Shown piece by piece: positions 43,486 to 51,477 of a DNA stretch of 64,000 bases. Under the pieces are notes generated by a model, which saw only the letters and a program-made list of their open reading frames with translations, was not told the origin of the DNA and did no database searches. Position numbers and translations under genes: made by a program. Position 1 is the first letter of the stretch. Each line of letters begins with the position of its first letter. This DNA is from Mycolicibacterium fortuitum subsp. fortuitum (lineage in GTDB: Bacteria > Actinomycetota > Actinomycetes > Mycobacteriales > Mycobacteriaceae): positions 496,001 through 560,000 of the forward strand of contig NZ_AP025518.1 of NCBI RefSeq assembly GCF_022179545.1, in the 5' to 3' direction.

Positions 43486-43508
43486 AGTTTGTACTTTGAG
43501 TACAAACT
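43486..43508. promoter_or_regulatory. TetR operator: perfect 10-bp inverted repeat
   Basis: AGTTTGTACT and AGTACAAACT are exact inverses separated by TTG. The site lies between the divergent tetR (43455) and FAD dehydrogenase (43549) starts and would cover both promoters. Confidence 0.8.
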
Positions 43509-43548
43509 AGGGGTCCAGTTCGGTGGCCGACGATTTCCCGGGAGAGCC

Positions 43549-45153
43549 ATGCCTAAGGCGCAGACAACCGACGTCCTGGTGGTCGGATACGGGGCCGCAG
43601 GCGTCTGCGCTGCTCTGGAGGCGCGTTCGCGGGGCGCCGATGTTTTGGCCATCGACCGGTTCAACGGCGGCGGCGCGACACAGGTATCCGGCGGGATCAT
43701 CTATGCCGGCGGCGGCACATGGGTTCAGCGCCAGGCCGGGGTCGACGACAGCGCCGATGCGATGTACGCGTACCTGCAGGCCGAGATCGGGGACGCGGTG
43801 CGTCCCGAGACGCTGCGACGCTTCGTCGACAACAGTCCCGCGATGATCGACTGGCTCACCGAGCACGGTGTGCCGTTCGAGGCCTCGGTCTGCCCGTACA
43901 AGACGTCGTATCCGAACAACAAGTACTACCTCTACTACTCGGGTAGCGAGAACTCCGGGCGCTTCCGCGAGATCACCCCGCCCGCACAGCGCGGTCACCG
44001 GGCCAAGGGGCCGGGTGCTTCGGGCAAGAAGATTTATCAGCCCCTTGCCGCATCGGCGGCCGCACACGGCGTGCGCACGCAGTTCCACACCCGTGCTGTC
44101 GCCCTGTTGAAGGACCCCAGTGGCCGGGTTGTCGGCGTGCGGGCGAGCACGCTCGCCGATGCGCCTGCCTGGGTTCGGCGCCGCTACCGCGCGTATGCCG
44201 AGCTTGCGATCAAACCCGGCATCTACTACCCGCCGCTACGGGCCGCGATGGAAAAACTGTTGAGCCGCATGGAAAGTCGGTATGTGCGCACGGTCGACAT
44301 CCATGCGCGCAAGGCTGTCATTCTCAGTGCGGGCGGGTACATCGCCAACCGGGAGCTGATCGCCGAGCACGCGCCGGCATACCGGGAAGGGCTACAACTC
44401 GGTACCACCGGAGACGACGGCAGCGCGATCAAGCTGGCGGCCGAGGTCGGCGCCGCCGTCGACCGACTCGACAACGTGTCGGCATGGAGATTCATCACCC
44501 CGCCCAGCGCGTTCCTCGGGGCACTGGTGGTCGATGAACACGGACGACGATTCATCGACGAGACCCGTTACGGCGCGGCTGTCGGCCACGCCATGATCCG
44601 AGACCACGGTGGCCGCGGCTGGATCCTGGCCGATGACCGGTTGCTGAAGCAGGCCCGAGCCCAGCTGCCCGAGCAGGCCATCTGGTTCCAGCGTCTGCAG
44701 ATGGAAGCCATGCTGCGCACCGACCGGGTGGTGGGCGAGACGCTGGAGGAGGTGGCCGCCAAGGCCGGTGTGGATCCCGAGGGGTTGGTGGCCACTGTCG
44801 CGGCGCACAACGCCGCGGCTGCGGCGGGGCTACCGGATCCGATGGGCAAACCCGACGAATTCGTCAATCCTGTTGAGCAGGGACCGTTCTCGCTGATCTC
44901 GATATCGGTCAAGCCAAGCCTGCTCAACCCGTGCCCGATGTTCACCCTCGGCGGCCTGATCGTCGACGAACTCACCGGCGCGGTCACCACGCCCGCGGGC
45001 GAGTCGATTCCAGGTCTGTATGCGGCCGGCCGCACCGCGATCGGGTTGTGTGCGAACTCCTACGTCAGCGGGCTGTCGATCGCCGACTGCGTCTTCTCGG
45101 GGCGTCGCGCCGCAGAGCACGCCGTGGAGTTGGAACCCACGGCGTCACCGTAG
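43549..45153 (+). CDS. FAD-binding dehydrogenase (fumarate reductase / 3-ketosteroid dehydrogenase-like)
   Basis: 534 residues. FAD Rossmann VLVVGYGAAGVCAALEARSRGA at the N-terminus, ATQVSGGIIYAGGGT, active-site region KPSLLNPCPMFTLGGLIVDE, and C-terminal IPGLYAAGRTAIGLCANSYVSGLSIADCVFSGRRAAEH. This is the flavoprotein superfamily containing KstD and fumarate reductase subunits. GGAGAG ribosome site before ATG 43549. TetR control and the steroid-like family suggest an inducible catabolic enzyme; the substrate is uncertain. Confidence 0.92.
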   Translation: MPKAQTTDVLVVGYGAAGVCAALEARSRGADVLAIDRFNGGGATQVSGGIIYAGGGTWVQRQAGVDDSADAMYAYLQAEIGDAVRPETLRRFVDNSPAMIDWLTEHGVPFEASVCPYKTSYPNNKYYLYYSGSENSGRFREITPPAQRGHRAKGPGASGKKIYQPLAASAAAHGVRTQFHTRAVALLKDPSGRVVGVRASTLADAPAWVRRRYRAYAELAIKPGIYYPPLRAAMEKLLSRMESRYVRTVDIHARKAVILSAGGYIANRELIAEHAPAYREGLQLGTTGDDGSAIKLAAEVGAAVDRLDNVSAWRFITPPSAFLGALVVDEHGRRFIDETRYGAAVGHAMIRDHGGRGWILADDRLLKQARAQLPEQAIWFQRLQMEAMLRTDRVVGETLEEVAAKAGVDPEGLVATVAAHNAAAAAGLPDPMGKPDEFVNPVEQGPFSLISISVKPSLLNPCPMFTLGGLIVDELTGAVTTPAGESIPGLYAAGRTAIGLCANSYVSGLSIADCVFSGRRAAEHAVELEPTASP

Positions 45154-46059
45154 GGCGCTACCGCCGAGCCACTTGTCCCACGGCACACCCCAGTCACCGT
45201 TCTGCCAGATGGGCAGTGGCTCGCCGCCGGTGTTGCGCACCTCGAACACGTCTCCGGGTTGGGAGAACTCGTAGAACCACCGCCCGTTGTCGGCATTGAC
45301 GTTGAGGCAGCCGTGCGAGGTGTTGGTCTTGCCCTGCGCCCACACGGTGCTGTCGAGTTGGTGAACGTAGATCCCGCTGTTGGTGAGCCGCACCGCGTTC
45401 TTGACGGTCAGCTTGTAGCCCAACCGCGAATCGACCGGTAGCCCGTACGTCGAGGAGTCCATGACAACGGTGTCGGCCTTGTCCATCACGGTATAGACCC
45501 CGGGTTGCGTCCAGAAGGAAATGGTCTTTCCCGCAACGGTTTCTGATCCACCCATGCCCATCGAGGTCGGGATCGTCCGGACCAGCTCGTCATTGCGGTA
45601 GACGCGGATCTGCTTGGTGGCATCGTCGGCGATGGATACGTGAGATTCGCCTATGACGAACGAAACCCGGCCGGTTCCTTCGTCGCCGCCGGCCGCAGCG
45701 ACCTCGGTGCCCGGGCGGTAGTAGCTTTGCGGCCGCCAGTGGGCATGCCGGCTGTCCATCCAGTACCAGGAACCGTCAACGGAGGGAACGGTTTTGACCG
45801 AAAGCTGCCTTTCTGCGGCTGCGCGGTCGGCGACCGGTTCGTCGAAGTTGGCCACGATCACTGTGCCGACGCCGTAGGTTGCGCCGTCGACCAACCTGGC
45901 GCCCGAGGTCGTGGTGAAGCGGACCTGGGTCTGCTCACCGGCGGTGAGTTCGGTGACCGTTGATGTCGGCTGGCTGAGCCAGAGCGTCATGCCGATGGCC
46001 GCGATGAAGAACGCAGACACGATCGGGACCGGCCACTTCCACGGTGAATGCGCCGACAT
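45145..46059 (-). CDS. L,D-transpeptidase (Ldt)
   Basis: 304 residues with an N-terminal TM/signal anchor (WPVPIVSAFFIAAIGMTLWL), an Ig-like domain (VRFTTTSGARLVDGATYGVGTVIVANF) and the YkuD catalytic domain with SGIYVHQLDSTVWAQ and catalytic Cys in NTSHGCLNVNADNGRWFYE, followed by the mycobacterial C-terminal PIWQNGDWGVPWDKW. It forms 3-3 peptidoglycan crosslinks. ATG 46059 has an AGAGGA ribosome site; an ATG at 46074 is possible. Divergent from the DsbA-CcdA-BlaI-M56 operon with a dyad between them. Confidence 0.93.
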   Translation of the reverse strand: MSAHSPWKWPVPIVSAFFIAAIGMTLWLSQPTSTVTELTAGEQTQVRFTTTSGARLVDGATYGVGTVIVANFDEPVADRAAAERQLSVKTVPSVDGSWYWMDSRHAHWRPQSYYRPGTEVAAAGGDEGTGRVSFVIGESHVSIADDATKQIRVYRNDELVRTIPTSMGMGGSETVAGKTISFWTQPGVYTVMDKADTVVMDSSTYGLPVDSRLGYKLTVKNAVRLTNSGIYVHQLDSTVWAQGKTNTSHGCLNVNADNGRWFYEFSQPGDVFEVRNTGGEPLPIWQNGDWGVPWDKWLGGSALR

Positions 46060-46116
46060 CCCGGTTCCTCTCATCTGGCGGCAAGTGTTCCGGCGGCACG
46101 GTGTGCTACAACGGAA

Positions 46117-46141
46117 TACGTATCTACGGCGTAGGTACGTA
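46117..46141. promoter_or_regulatory. Candidate BlaI-type operator between ldt and dsbA
   Basis: Arm TACGTATCTAC and arm GTAGGTACGTA are inverse except for one base, with GGC between them. The dyad sits in the middle of the 107-bp gap between the L,D-transpeptidase start and the DsbA-like gene start, so one bound repressor could silence both. The operon encodes a BlaI-type repressor. Confidence 0.6.
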
Positions 46142-46166
46142 GGGAAGGCTAGCATGGAGGTGTGCG

Positions 46167-46910
46167 GTGAGTGGACGGCGAGAGAACGTCAAGAAGGACC
46201 TGATCTTCATCGGAGGCCTCGTCGTCATCGCCGCCGCGCTGATCGCCTACCTGGTGATACGCCCCAGCGATGACGCTGCCTCGGCGCAACCGGCTGCAGG
46301 GCCGCCGGCGACGTCGCAGGCGACCGACGCACCAGCCGCCGACGGCGCCGGTGGGAGTCATCCTGCGGTCGAACGCCGCCAGGCGGGCGACCCACTGGCG
46401 CTGGGGGAGGTCGATGCCCCCGTGGCGTTGGTGGTCTTCTCCGATTTTCGATGCCCGTTCTGCGCCAAGTTCAGTCGCGACACCGAGCCGGAACTGGTGA
46501 AACGCTACGTCGATGCCGGTCAGCTGCGCATCGAGTGGCGCGACTTCCCGATCTTCGGACCGCAGTCGATGGCCGCGGCCCGGGCCGGCCGCGCGGCCGC
46601 CGAACAGGGCAAGTTCTGGGAGTTCAGCCGAGCCGTCTACGCAGCCGCGCCGGAACGGTCGAAGGCGGAGCTGACGGACGAGGACCTGATCGGTTTCGCA
46701 CGGCAGGCCGGTGTAGCCGACATCGGTCGATTCACCGAAGGGATGCGCGGTGACCGCTTCGACGCCGCCATCAACTCCGATCTGGCGCAGGGCACCGGGA
46801 TCGGTGTTCCCAGCACTCCGGCCTTCCTGATCAATGACGTACCTCTGCTCGGCGCGCAGCCCACCGAGGACTTCGTGCGAGCGATCGACGGGGCGCTGGC
46901 CAAGCGATGA
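46167..46910 (+). CDS. DsbA-family thioredoxin-fold protein, membrane anchored
   Basis: 247 residues from GTG 46167. TM helix about residues 12-31, low-complexity Ala/Pro linker, then a DsbA domain with redox motif FSDFRCPFCAKFS (Cys 96 and 99) and cis-Pro loop GVPSTPAFLINDV. It should oxidise or isomerise disulfides in exported proteins. Coupled (ATGA) to ccdA. Confidence 0.93.
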   Translation: MSGRRENVKKDLIFIGGLVVIAAALIAYLVIRPSDDAASAQPAAGPPATSQATDAPAADGAGGSHPAVERRQAGDPLALGEVDAPVALVVFSDFRCPFCAKFSRDTEPELVKRYVDAGQLRIEWRDFPIFGPQSMAAARAGRAAAEQGKFWEFSRAVYAAAPERSKAELTDEDLIGFARQAGVADIGRFTEGMRGDRFDAAINSDLAQGTGIGVPSTPAFLINDVPLLGAQPTEDFVRAIDGALAKR

Positions 46911-47746
46911 GCGGCGTCGGTCTGCTCGGAGCCTTCCTGGGAGGGTTGGCCTCGCTGCTCAGCCCGTGTTCGGCCCTACTACTGCCGTCGTTCTTCGCCT
47001 ACGCCTTCGACCGGACACGCCTGCTGATCCTGCGCACATTCGCTTTCTGGGTGGGCCTGTGTGCGGTGCTGGTCCCGCTGGGTGCCGGAGTCGGGGCGCT
47101 CGGCAGCGTCGTCACGCGCTATCGCAGCGAGGTCACCGTGATCGGTGGTCTGGTGCTCGTCGGATTCGGTCTTATGACATTGCTGGGCAAGGGATTCGGC
47201 GTTTCCGGCATGCAGCGGTTGACGGCCCGGATCAACATCTCCGGCACGGTCTCGGTGCTCGCCCTTGGTGCGGTCTACGGGCTGGCCGGGTTCTGCGCAG
47301 GTCCACTGCTGGGAGCGGTCCTGACCATGTCGGCGATGGGCGCCGACCCGGTCTACGGGGCACTGCTGATGGCGATCTACGCCCTCGGCATGGCGACACC
47401 GCTGTTCCTGCTGGCCTGGTTGTGGGACCGCTTCAAGCTGTCCGAGCGCACCTGGCTGCGTGGCCGGCCGGTGCGTCTGGGCCCGATCGAAACCCACACC
47501 ACCTCGCTGCTGACCGGTGCGATGTTCATCGCACTGGGTGTGGTCTTCCTGTTCACCGGCGGCACCGCCAATCTCGGCGGCGTACTGTCCGTCGACGCCC
47601 AGTACGACCTGCAAGTTTGGCTGGGCCGGTTGTCGTCGGCGGTCAGCGACCCGGTGCTGATCCTGGGTGTCGTGACGGTGCTCATCGCGTGGAGGTCAAT
47701 CCTGTTGTGGCGGAGGCGAGCCGCGAACGAGAGCGCGAAACGATGA
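46907..47746 (+). CDS. CcdA/DsbD-type transmembrane thiol-disulfide transporter
   Basis: 279 residues, six to eight TM helices. The two conserved cysteines of the family are in LSPCSALLLPSF (Cys 21) and AGFCAGPLLGAVLT (Cys 130). It carries electrons from cytoplasmic thioredoxin across the membrane. The DsbA-like protein encoded just before it is the natural periplasmic partner. Confidence 0.92.
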   Translation: MSGVGLLGAFLGGLASLLSPCSALLLPSFFAYAFDRTRLLILRTFAFWVGLCAVLVPLGAGVGALGSVVTRYRSEVTVIGGLVLVGFGLMTLLGKGFGVSGMQRLTARINISGTVSVLALGAVYGLAGFCAGPLLGAVLTMSAMGADPVYGALLMAIYALGMATPLFLLAWLWDRFKLSERTWLRGRPVRLGPIETHTTSLLTGAMFIALGVVFLFTGGTANLGGVLSVDAQYDLQVWLGRLSSAVSDPVLILGVVTVLIAWRSILLWRRRAANESAKR

Positions 47747-47755
47747 GCAGAGAAG

Positions 47756-47774
47756 CTACTATCGCGCTGAGTAG
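47756..47774. promoter_or_regulatory. Weak dyad CTACT..AGTAG before the BlaI gene
   Basis: CTACT and AGTAG are separated by 9 bp in the 79-bp gap before the blaI-type gene. The core CTAC/GTAG is shared with the dyad at 46117, but the spacing differs. It may be an autoregulatory site. Confidence 0.3.
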
Positions 47775-47825
47775 GTTCGATACGCGAGACCACGAAACGG
47801 TGACGACGCAGCTCCGCAGGCGGTA

Positions 47826-48206
47826 ATGGATATGGGAATAAAAGGGTTTGGCGACCTCGAAGCTGTGGTGATGGAAGTGCTCTGGTCACGTGAGGAACCC
47901 TCGACGGTTCGCAGCGTGCACGACGAGCTCGTCACCAAGCGTCAGATCGCCTACACCACGGTCATGTCGACCATGGACAACCTTTTCCGAAAAGGCTGGC
48001 TGCAGCGGGAGAAGGTCGGCCTCGCCTACAGCTATCGGCCGATCATGACCCGCGAAGAGCACTCCGCGCAGCTGATGCGCACCGTGTTCGAATCCGGCGG
48101 CGACAGTGAGCTGATCCTCAACTTCTTCCTCGAGCAGATCGTCGACGACGACTCGGAGAAGCTCCGACAGGCGCTCAAGCGGTTCACCGAGGGGCAGCCA
48201 CGATGA
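47826..48206 (+). CDS. BlaI/MecI/CopY-family repressor
   Basis: 126 residues: winged helix GFGDLEAVVMEVLWSREEPSTVRSVHDEL, recognition region RQIAYTTVMSTMDNLFRKGWLQREKVGLAYSYRPIMTREEHSA, and C-terminal dimerisation helices LILNFFLEQIVDDDSEKLRQAL. BlaI proteins are removed by proteolysis when the paired M56 protease is activated. Coupled (ATGA) to the M56 gene. Confidence 0.94.
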   Translation: MDMGIKGFGDLEAVVMEVLWSREEPSTVRSVHDELVTKRQIAYTTVMSTMDNLFRKGWLQREKVGLAYSYRPIMTREEHSAQLMRTVFESGGDSELILNFFLEQIVDDDSEKLRQALKRFTEGQPR

Positions 48207-49138
48207 ACGCGGTCACCTTTCTCCTCGTGTACGCGATGGTTCTGAGCTGGTTGGCGCCGGTACTGTTCACCGGCTCGATCTCGGCCAACGTACATCCCCG
48301 ACTGTCGGTGGCGGGCTGGCTGGTGGTCGTCGCAACCGCGTCATTCGCCTGGGTGGCGGCATTGGTCATCCTGATCGTCGGGGCCGCTCACAGCCTGATC
48401 ACGCACACCGCACCGACGTTCTGCGTCGAGACACTGGGCATCGCCGGCGCGGTGACGTTACCGCCCACCCTGGCCACGGTGTTGGTCGTCGCCCTGCTTG
48501 CGGTCACTGCCGCAGTGGCGACCAATACCACGCGCCGGGTGATCGTCACCCTGTACCGAACGCAGCGCGCCAATCGTGAACACGCACAAGCGGTTCGAAT
48601 CATCGGACGGCCCACCGGCCACGACGGCGTCGTTGCCATCACGGCTGACCAGCCCGCCGCCTACTGTGTCTCTGGCGGCAGGCACCGCGCCATCGTCGTG
48701 ACGACCGCGGCCCTGGACCTGCTCAAGCCGCCCGCACTGGCCGCGGTGCTGGCTCATGAGCGGGCACACCTACGGGGTCGACATCACCATGTGATCGCCA
48801 CGCTCAACACCCTCGCCGCGGCGTTGCCGCGGCTGCCCCTGATGCGGGCGGCGGCGCAGTCCGTACCGGCGCTACTGGAGATGTGTGCCGATGACGCGGC
48901 CACCCGCAGACATGGCCGGGAACCACTGTTGGCCAGCCTGCTCGCGTTGAGCATGCACCGCCAGCCGGACGGAGTGCTGGCAGCCGCGGGTACCGCGGTG
49001 GCCGATCGCGTCAGCCGCCTCCTGGAACCTCAGCGAGCGATCTGGTGGCATCCACGGTCGCTGGCGATGACGTCTGTGGTGATCGCGATGGCCGTTGCAC
49101 CAGCCTTCGCGCTGACGTTGTGCACCTTGCAGCCGTAG
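48203..49138 (+). CDS. M56-family membrane metallopeptidase (BlaR1/MecR1-type, no sensor domain)
   Basis: 311 residues with TM helices at about 3-23, 37-62, 83-105 and near the C-terminus (280-302). Zinc motif HERAH (185-189) in LAAVLAHERAHLRGRHHHV, downstream Glu in EMCADDAATRRHG, and family strand AAYCVSGGRHRAIVVTTAAL. Unlike BlaR1/MecR1 it has no extracellular penicillin-binding domain; it ends after the last TM helix. The activating signal must therefore differ or come through a partner protein. Confidence 0.93.
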   Translation: MNAVTFLLVYAMVLSWLAPVLFTGSISANVHPRLSVAGWLVVVATASFAWVAALVILIVGAAHSLITHTAPTFCVETLGIAGAVTLPPTLATVLVVALLAVTAAVATNTTRRVIVTLYRTQRANREHAQAVRIIGRPTGHDGVVAITADQPAAYCVSGGRHRAIVVTTAALDLLKPPALAAVLAHERAHLRGRHHHVIATLNTLAAALPRLPLMRAAAQSVPALLEMCADDAATRRHGREPLLASLLALSMHRQPDGVLAAAGTAVADRVSRLLEPQRAIWWHPRSLAMTSVVIAMAVAPAFALTLCTLQP

Positions 49139-49144
49139 GCGCGA

Positions 49145-49564
49145 TCAGACGTCGTGACTGCTGCTCGGGCCGGTGCGGGGTCCATAGCGTTCGGCATAGG
49201 CCTGATGGATATGGGCGTTCTTCTTGCGGGACAACTCGTCGACGAGGCCTGGGTTCAGGCCGTGCTTGGCGAGCATGTGGCGCCGCCACACCTTGTTCAG
49301 TGCATGGGAGAAGTAGACGAACGGGATGAAGATCGGCACCGTCATGCTGGCGTGCAGGTAGAGCGACATCGGGATGAACCAGATCGGCGCCAGTACCAGG
49401 ATCGCCGGGATCGCGACGCGGACCATCATCCGGATGGTGGCTCCCGGGCCTGCCAGGTCATTGGCCACCCACTCACGCATCGAATCGGGTAGCCGCTTGC
49501 CATAGCAATACGCGATGTACTGCAGCGGGCCCGGTTTTGTGCGGGGGGCTTGGCCGGTGGGCAT
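49145..49564 (-). CDS. DUF5313-family membrane protein
   Basis: 139 residues from ATG 49564: PLQYIAYCYGKRLPDSMREWVANDLAGPGA, two TM helices (about 46-90), VYFSHALNKVWRRHMLAKHGLNPGLVDELSRKKNA and a hydrophilic tail. This matches the mycobacterial DUF5313 group. Function unknown. Divergent from the ArsR gene; convergent with the M56 gene with 6 bp between stops. Confidence 0.88.
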   Translation of the reverse strand: MPTGQAPRTKPGPLQYIAYCYGKRLPDSMREWVANDLAGPGATIRMMVRVAIPAILVLAPIWFIPMSLYLHASMTVPIFIPFVYFSHALNKVWRRHMLAKHGLNPGLVDELSRKKNAHIHQAYAERYGPRTGPSSSHDV

Positions 49565-49590
49565 TGCAGGAGGGTAACGCGCGGTAGCAT

Positions 49591-49612
49591 GGATTGCGAA
49601 TTTCATCAATCC
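49591..49612. promoter_or_regulatory. Possible ArsR operator
   Basis: GGATTG and CAATCC form an inverted repeat with a 10-bp AT-rich spacer, 20 bp before the arsR-type start; CAAT-C-ATTG follows at 49615-49623. ArsR/SmtB sites are AT-rich dyads of similar size. Low confidence. Confidence 0.35.
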
Positions 49613-49631
49613 GTCAATCATTGGGGCGTCG

Positions 49632-50006
49632 GTGTCCGACAGCGTTCTGGATGGTCCCGAGCGGCCGTTGTACGAGATCAAGGCCAACCTTTTCAAGGCG
49701 CTGGCGCATCCGGCGCGGATCCGCGTCCTGGAGATCCTGTCAGTGCGTGAAGGCCCGACCCCGGTCAGTGAGATCCTCGCGGCCACCGACATCGAACCGA
49801 CCCTGTTGTCTCAGCACCTTGCGGTGCTCAAACGGCATCACGTGGTCAGCGGGCATCGCGTCGGCAACGCCGTGTACTACACGCTGGCGCACCCGAAGAT
49901 CGCCGAGCTGCTGCTCATCGCCCGGACGTTCCTCGCCGACACCCTCGCCGCCCAGCGTGATCAGATGGGCGCCATAGGCTCACTGCCGCCGATCGGGACG
50001 CCGTGA
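49632..50006 (+). CDS. ArsR/SmtB-family regulator
   Basis: 124 residues from GTG 49632: KANLFKALAHPARIRVLEILSVREGPTPVSEILAATDIEPTLLSQHLAVLKRHHVVSGHRVGNAVYYTLAHPKIAELLLIAR is a full winged HTH. The classical CxC metal box is absent (VSEILAAT), so it may sense a different metal site or a non-metal signal. Target unknown; convergent with the DsbA-like gene. Confidence 0.92.
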   Translation: MSDSVLDGPERPLYEIKANLFKALAHPARIRVLEILSVREGPTPVSEILAATDIEPTLLSQHLAVLKRHHVVSGHRVGNAVYYTLAHPKIAELLLIARTFLADTLAAQRDQMGAIGSLPPIGTP

Positions 50007-50010
50007 CAGT

Positions 50011-50703
50011 TCAGTGCGGCAGCTGATCCAGCCAGTCGGAGTTTCCGTCGACGGCCTTGCCGTCGATGACCACCAGCGGGACACCGGGGTCGGGGAATGC
50101 TCGCAGTAGCGGGAGATTGTTCGAGCCGATGACGTGGCCGTCGTAGGGGATCGGCAGTCCCAGCTTGATCATGTCCTGAGCCGACGGCGGTGCGCCGGCG
50201 CGGTCGGCCAGCCCGGCGAGCTGATCGTTGCTCAGGTCCGTCTCGCCCTTTTCCTTCGGCTGCTGATCGGCCGAGAACATCTGCTCGATGAACTGCCAGG
50301 TCACATCGCTCGTTTGCGAGTGGTCGGCGACGATGTGGGCGGCATAGATCGCTCGGCTGTCGTAATTGCCACTGGCCGAATACTTTTCGAGGAAATTGAC
50401 GAACCGCAGATTGATGTGGAGCTTGCTGTCCTCGATGCGCCGGCCGATCTCGGCGCCCTGGTCCCGAACCATTTTGCCGCTGTAGGGGCACAGCGGATCC
50501 AGATAGAGGTCGATCTGGCCTGGAGCGGCCGGATCGCCGATGGAGAGAACATCGCCGACCGATGAGGCTGCGGCAGCATTCGCGCGACCGACACCGGGAC
50601 CACAGATCAGTGCCGCGATGAGCAGGCCGGCCAACACCATCAGAGGCATCGTCCGGTGTGACGACGGGTGGACAGCGCCGGTTGCATGCGGGCTCACGTT
50701 CAT
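50011..50703 (-). CDS. DsbA-family exported protein with single active-site Cys (CPYS)
   Basis: 230 residues from ATG 50703; ATG 50712 is also possible, but GAGAAG is better spaced for 50703. TM/signal helix about 18-36, thioredoxin-fold DsbA domain with DLYLDPLCPYSGKMV, where the second Cys of CPxC is Ser, and cis-Pro loop PGVPLVVIDGKAV. It could bind thiols or act as a chaperone or monothiol isomerase rather than an oxidase. Such CPxS proteins recur among mycobacterial DsbA homologues. Confidence 0.88.
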   Translation of the reverse strand: MNVSPHATGAVHPSSHRTMPLMVLAGLLIAALICGPGVGRANAAAASSVGDVLSIGDPAAPGQIDLYLDPLCPYSGKMVRDQGAEIGRRIEDSKLHINLRFVNFLEKYSASGNYDSRAIYAAHIVADHSQTSDVTWQFIEQMFSADQQPKEKGETDLSNDQLAGLADRAGAPPSAQDMIKLGLPIPYDGHVIGSNNLPLLRAFPDPGVPLVVIDGKAVDGNSDWLDQLPH

Positions 50704-50794
50704 GACAGCCATCTTCTCTGACCCTCGGCCGAACGACTCCGGTCAGGGGTGCCGGGATCCTATGAACTGCAGGAATGCGGCTTTCTCCAGCTCG

Positions 50795-51415
50795 TCATCC
50801 GACAGTGGTCCGAACGTCGCCCAACAACGGTGACGACAACAGCATCGTCGTCACGTGCTCGACGAACGCCTCCTGGTCGGAACCGAGGTTGCCCTCGGTC
50901 CATTCGATGAAAAGCGAGATGAGCGCGCCGAACACCGTGGCGTATTGCATCTTGACCGAAGGTGTCGCCGCGTCGGCCCCACCGATCGGGACCGTTACCC
51001 CGGCCGGCGTCATCGAGCCGATCGAGGAGCGCACAAAGGTGCGCAGCCTCAGATCGGCGATGGGCTCCACCAACAAGATTCGGCATATCCGCGGATCTGC
51101 CCTGACGAGTTGCGCCGCGGCCCTCACCGCCGCGCGGGTGCGGCTGGGTAGGTCGGCCGCGGGGTCGTCTGCGGCGGAGATGACGCGCCCTGCCTGCTCG
51201 AAGGTGCTGCGGTAGACCTCGTGGAGCAGCTCTTCGGTGTCGGTGAAGCTTTCGTAGAAGAACTTCTGGCTGAGTGCGGCCTCCCGGCACACCGCGCGCA
51301 TGGTCATGGCGGCCACTCCTTGAGTGCCGACCAGGTCGACCGCGGCCCGCAGCAGTCGGGTGCGGCGGTCCGCCGATCGGGCGTCGGCGGCCTGGCCGCG
51401 GTACGGCCTTGACAT
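50795..51415 (-). CDS. TetR-family repressor
   Basis: 206 residues from ATG 51415: RRTRLLRAAVDLVGTQGVAAMTMRAVCREAALSQKFFYESFTDTEELL is the HTH, followed by a TetR ligand domain. Divergent from the DUF1214/sulfotransferase pair with a clear dyad in between. Confidence 0.92.
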   Translation of the reverse strand: MSRPYRGQAADARSADRRTRLLRAAVDLVGTQGVAAMTMRAVCREAALSQKFFYESFTDTEELLHEVYRSTFEQAGRVISAADDPAADLPSRTRAAVRAAAQLVRADPRICRILLVEPIADLRLRTFVRSSIGSMTPAGVTVPIGGADAATPSVKMQYATVFGALISLFIEWTEGNLGSDQEAFVEHVTTMLLSSPLLGDVRTTVG

Positions 51416-51445
51416 GCCGCGAGCTTAGCGGGCACCATCCAATTC

Positions 51446-51463
51446 CGGAAGCATGTGCTTCCG
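51446..51463. promoter_or_regulatory. TetR operator between tetR and the DUF1214 gene
   Basis: CGGAAGCA and TGCTTCCG are perfect inverses around TG, and the symmetry extends outward with one mismatch (TTC.. / ..GAA side). The site lies between divergent starts at 51415 and 51478. Confidence 0.75.
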
Positions 51464-51477
51464 AAAATTGGGGAGGG

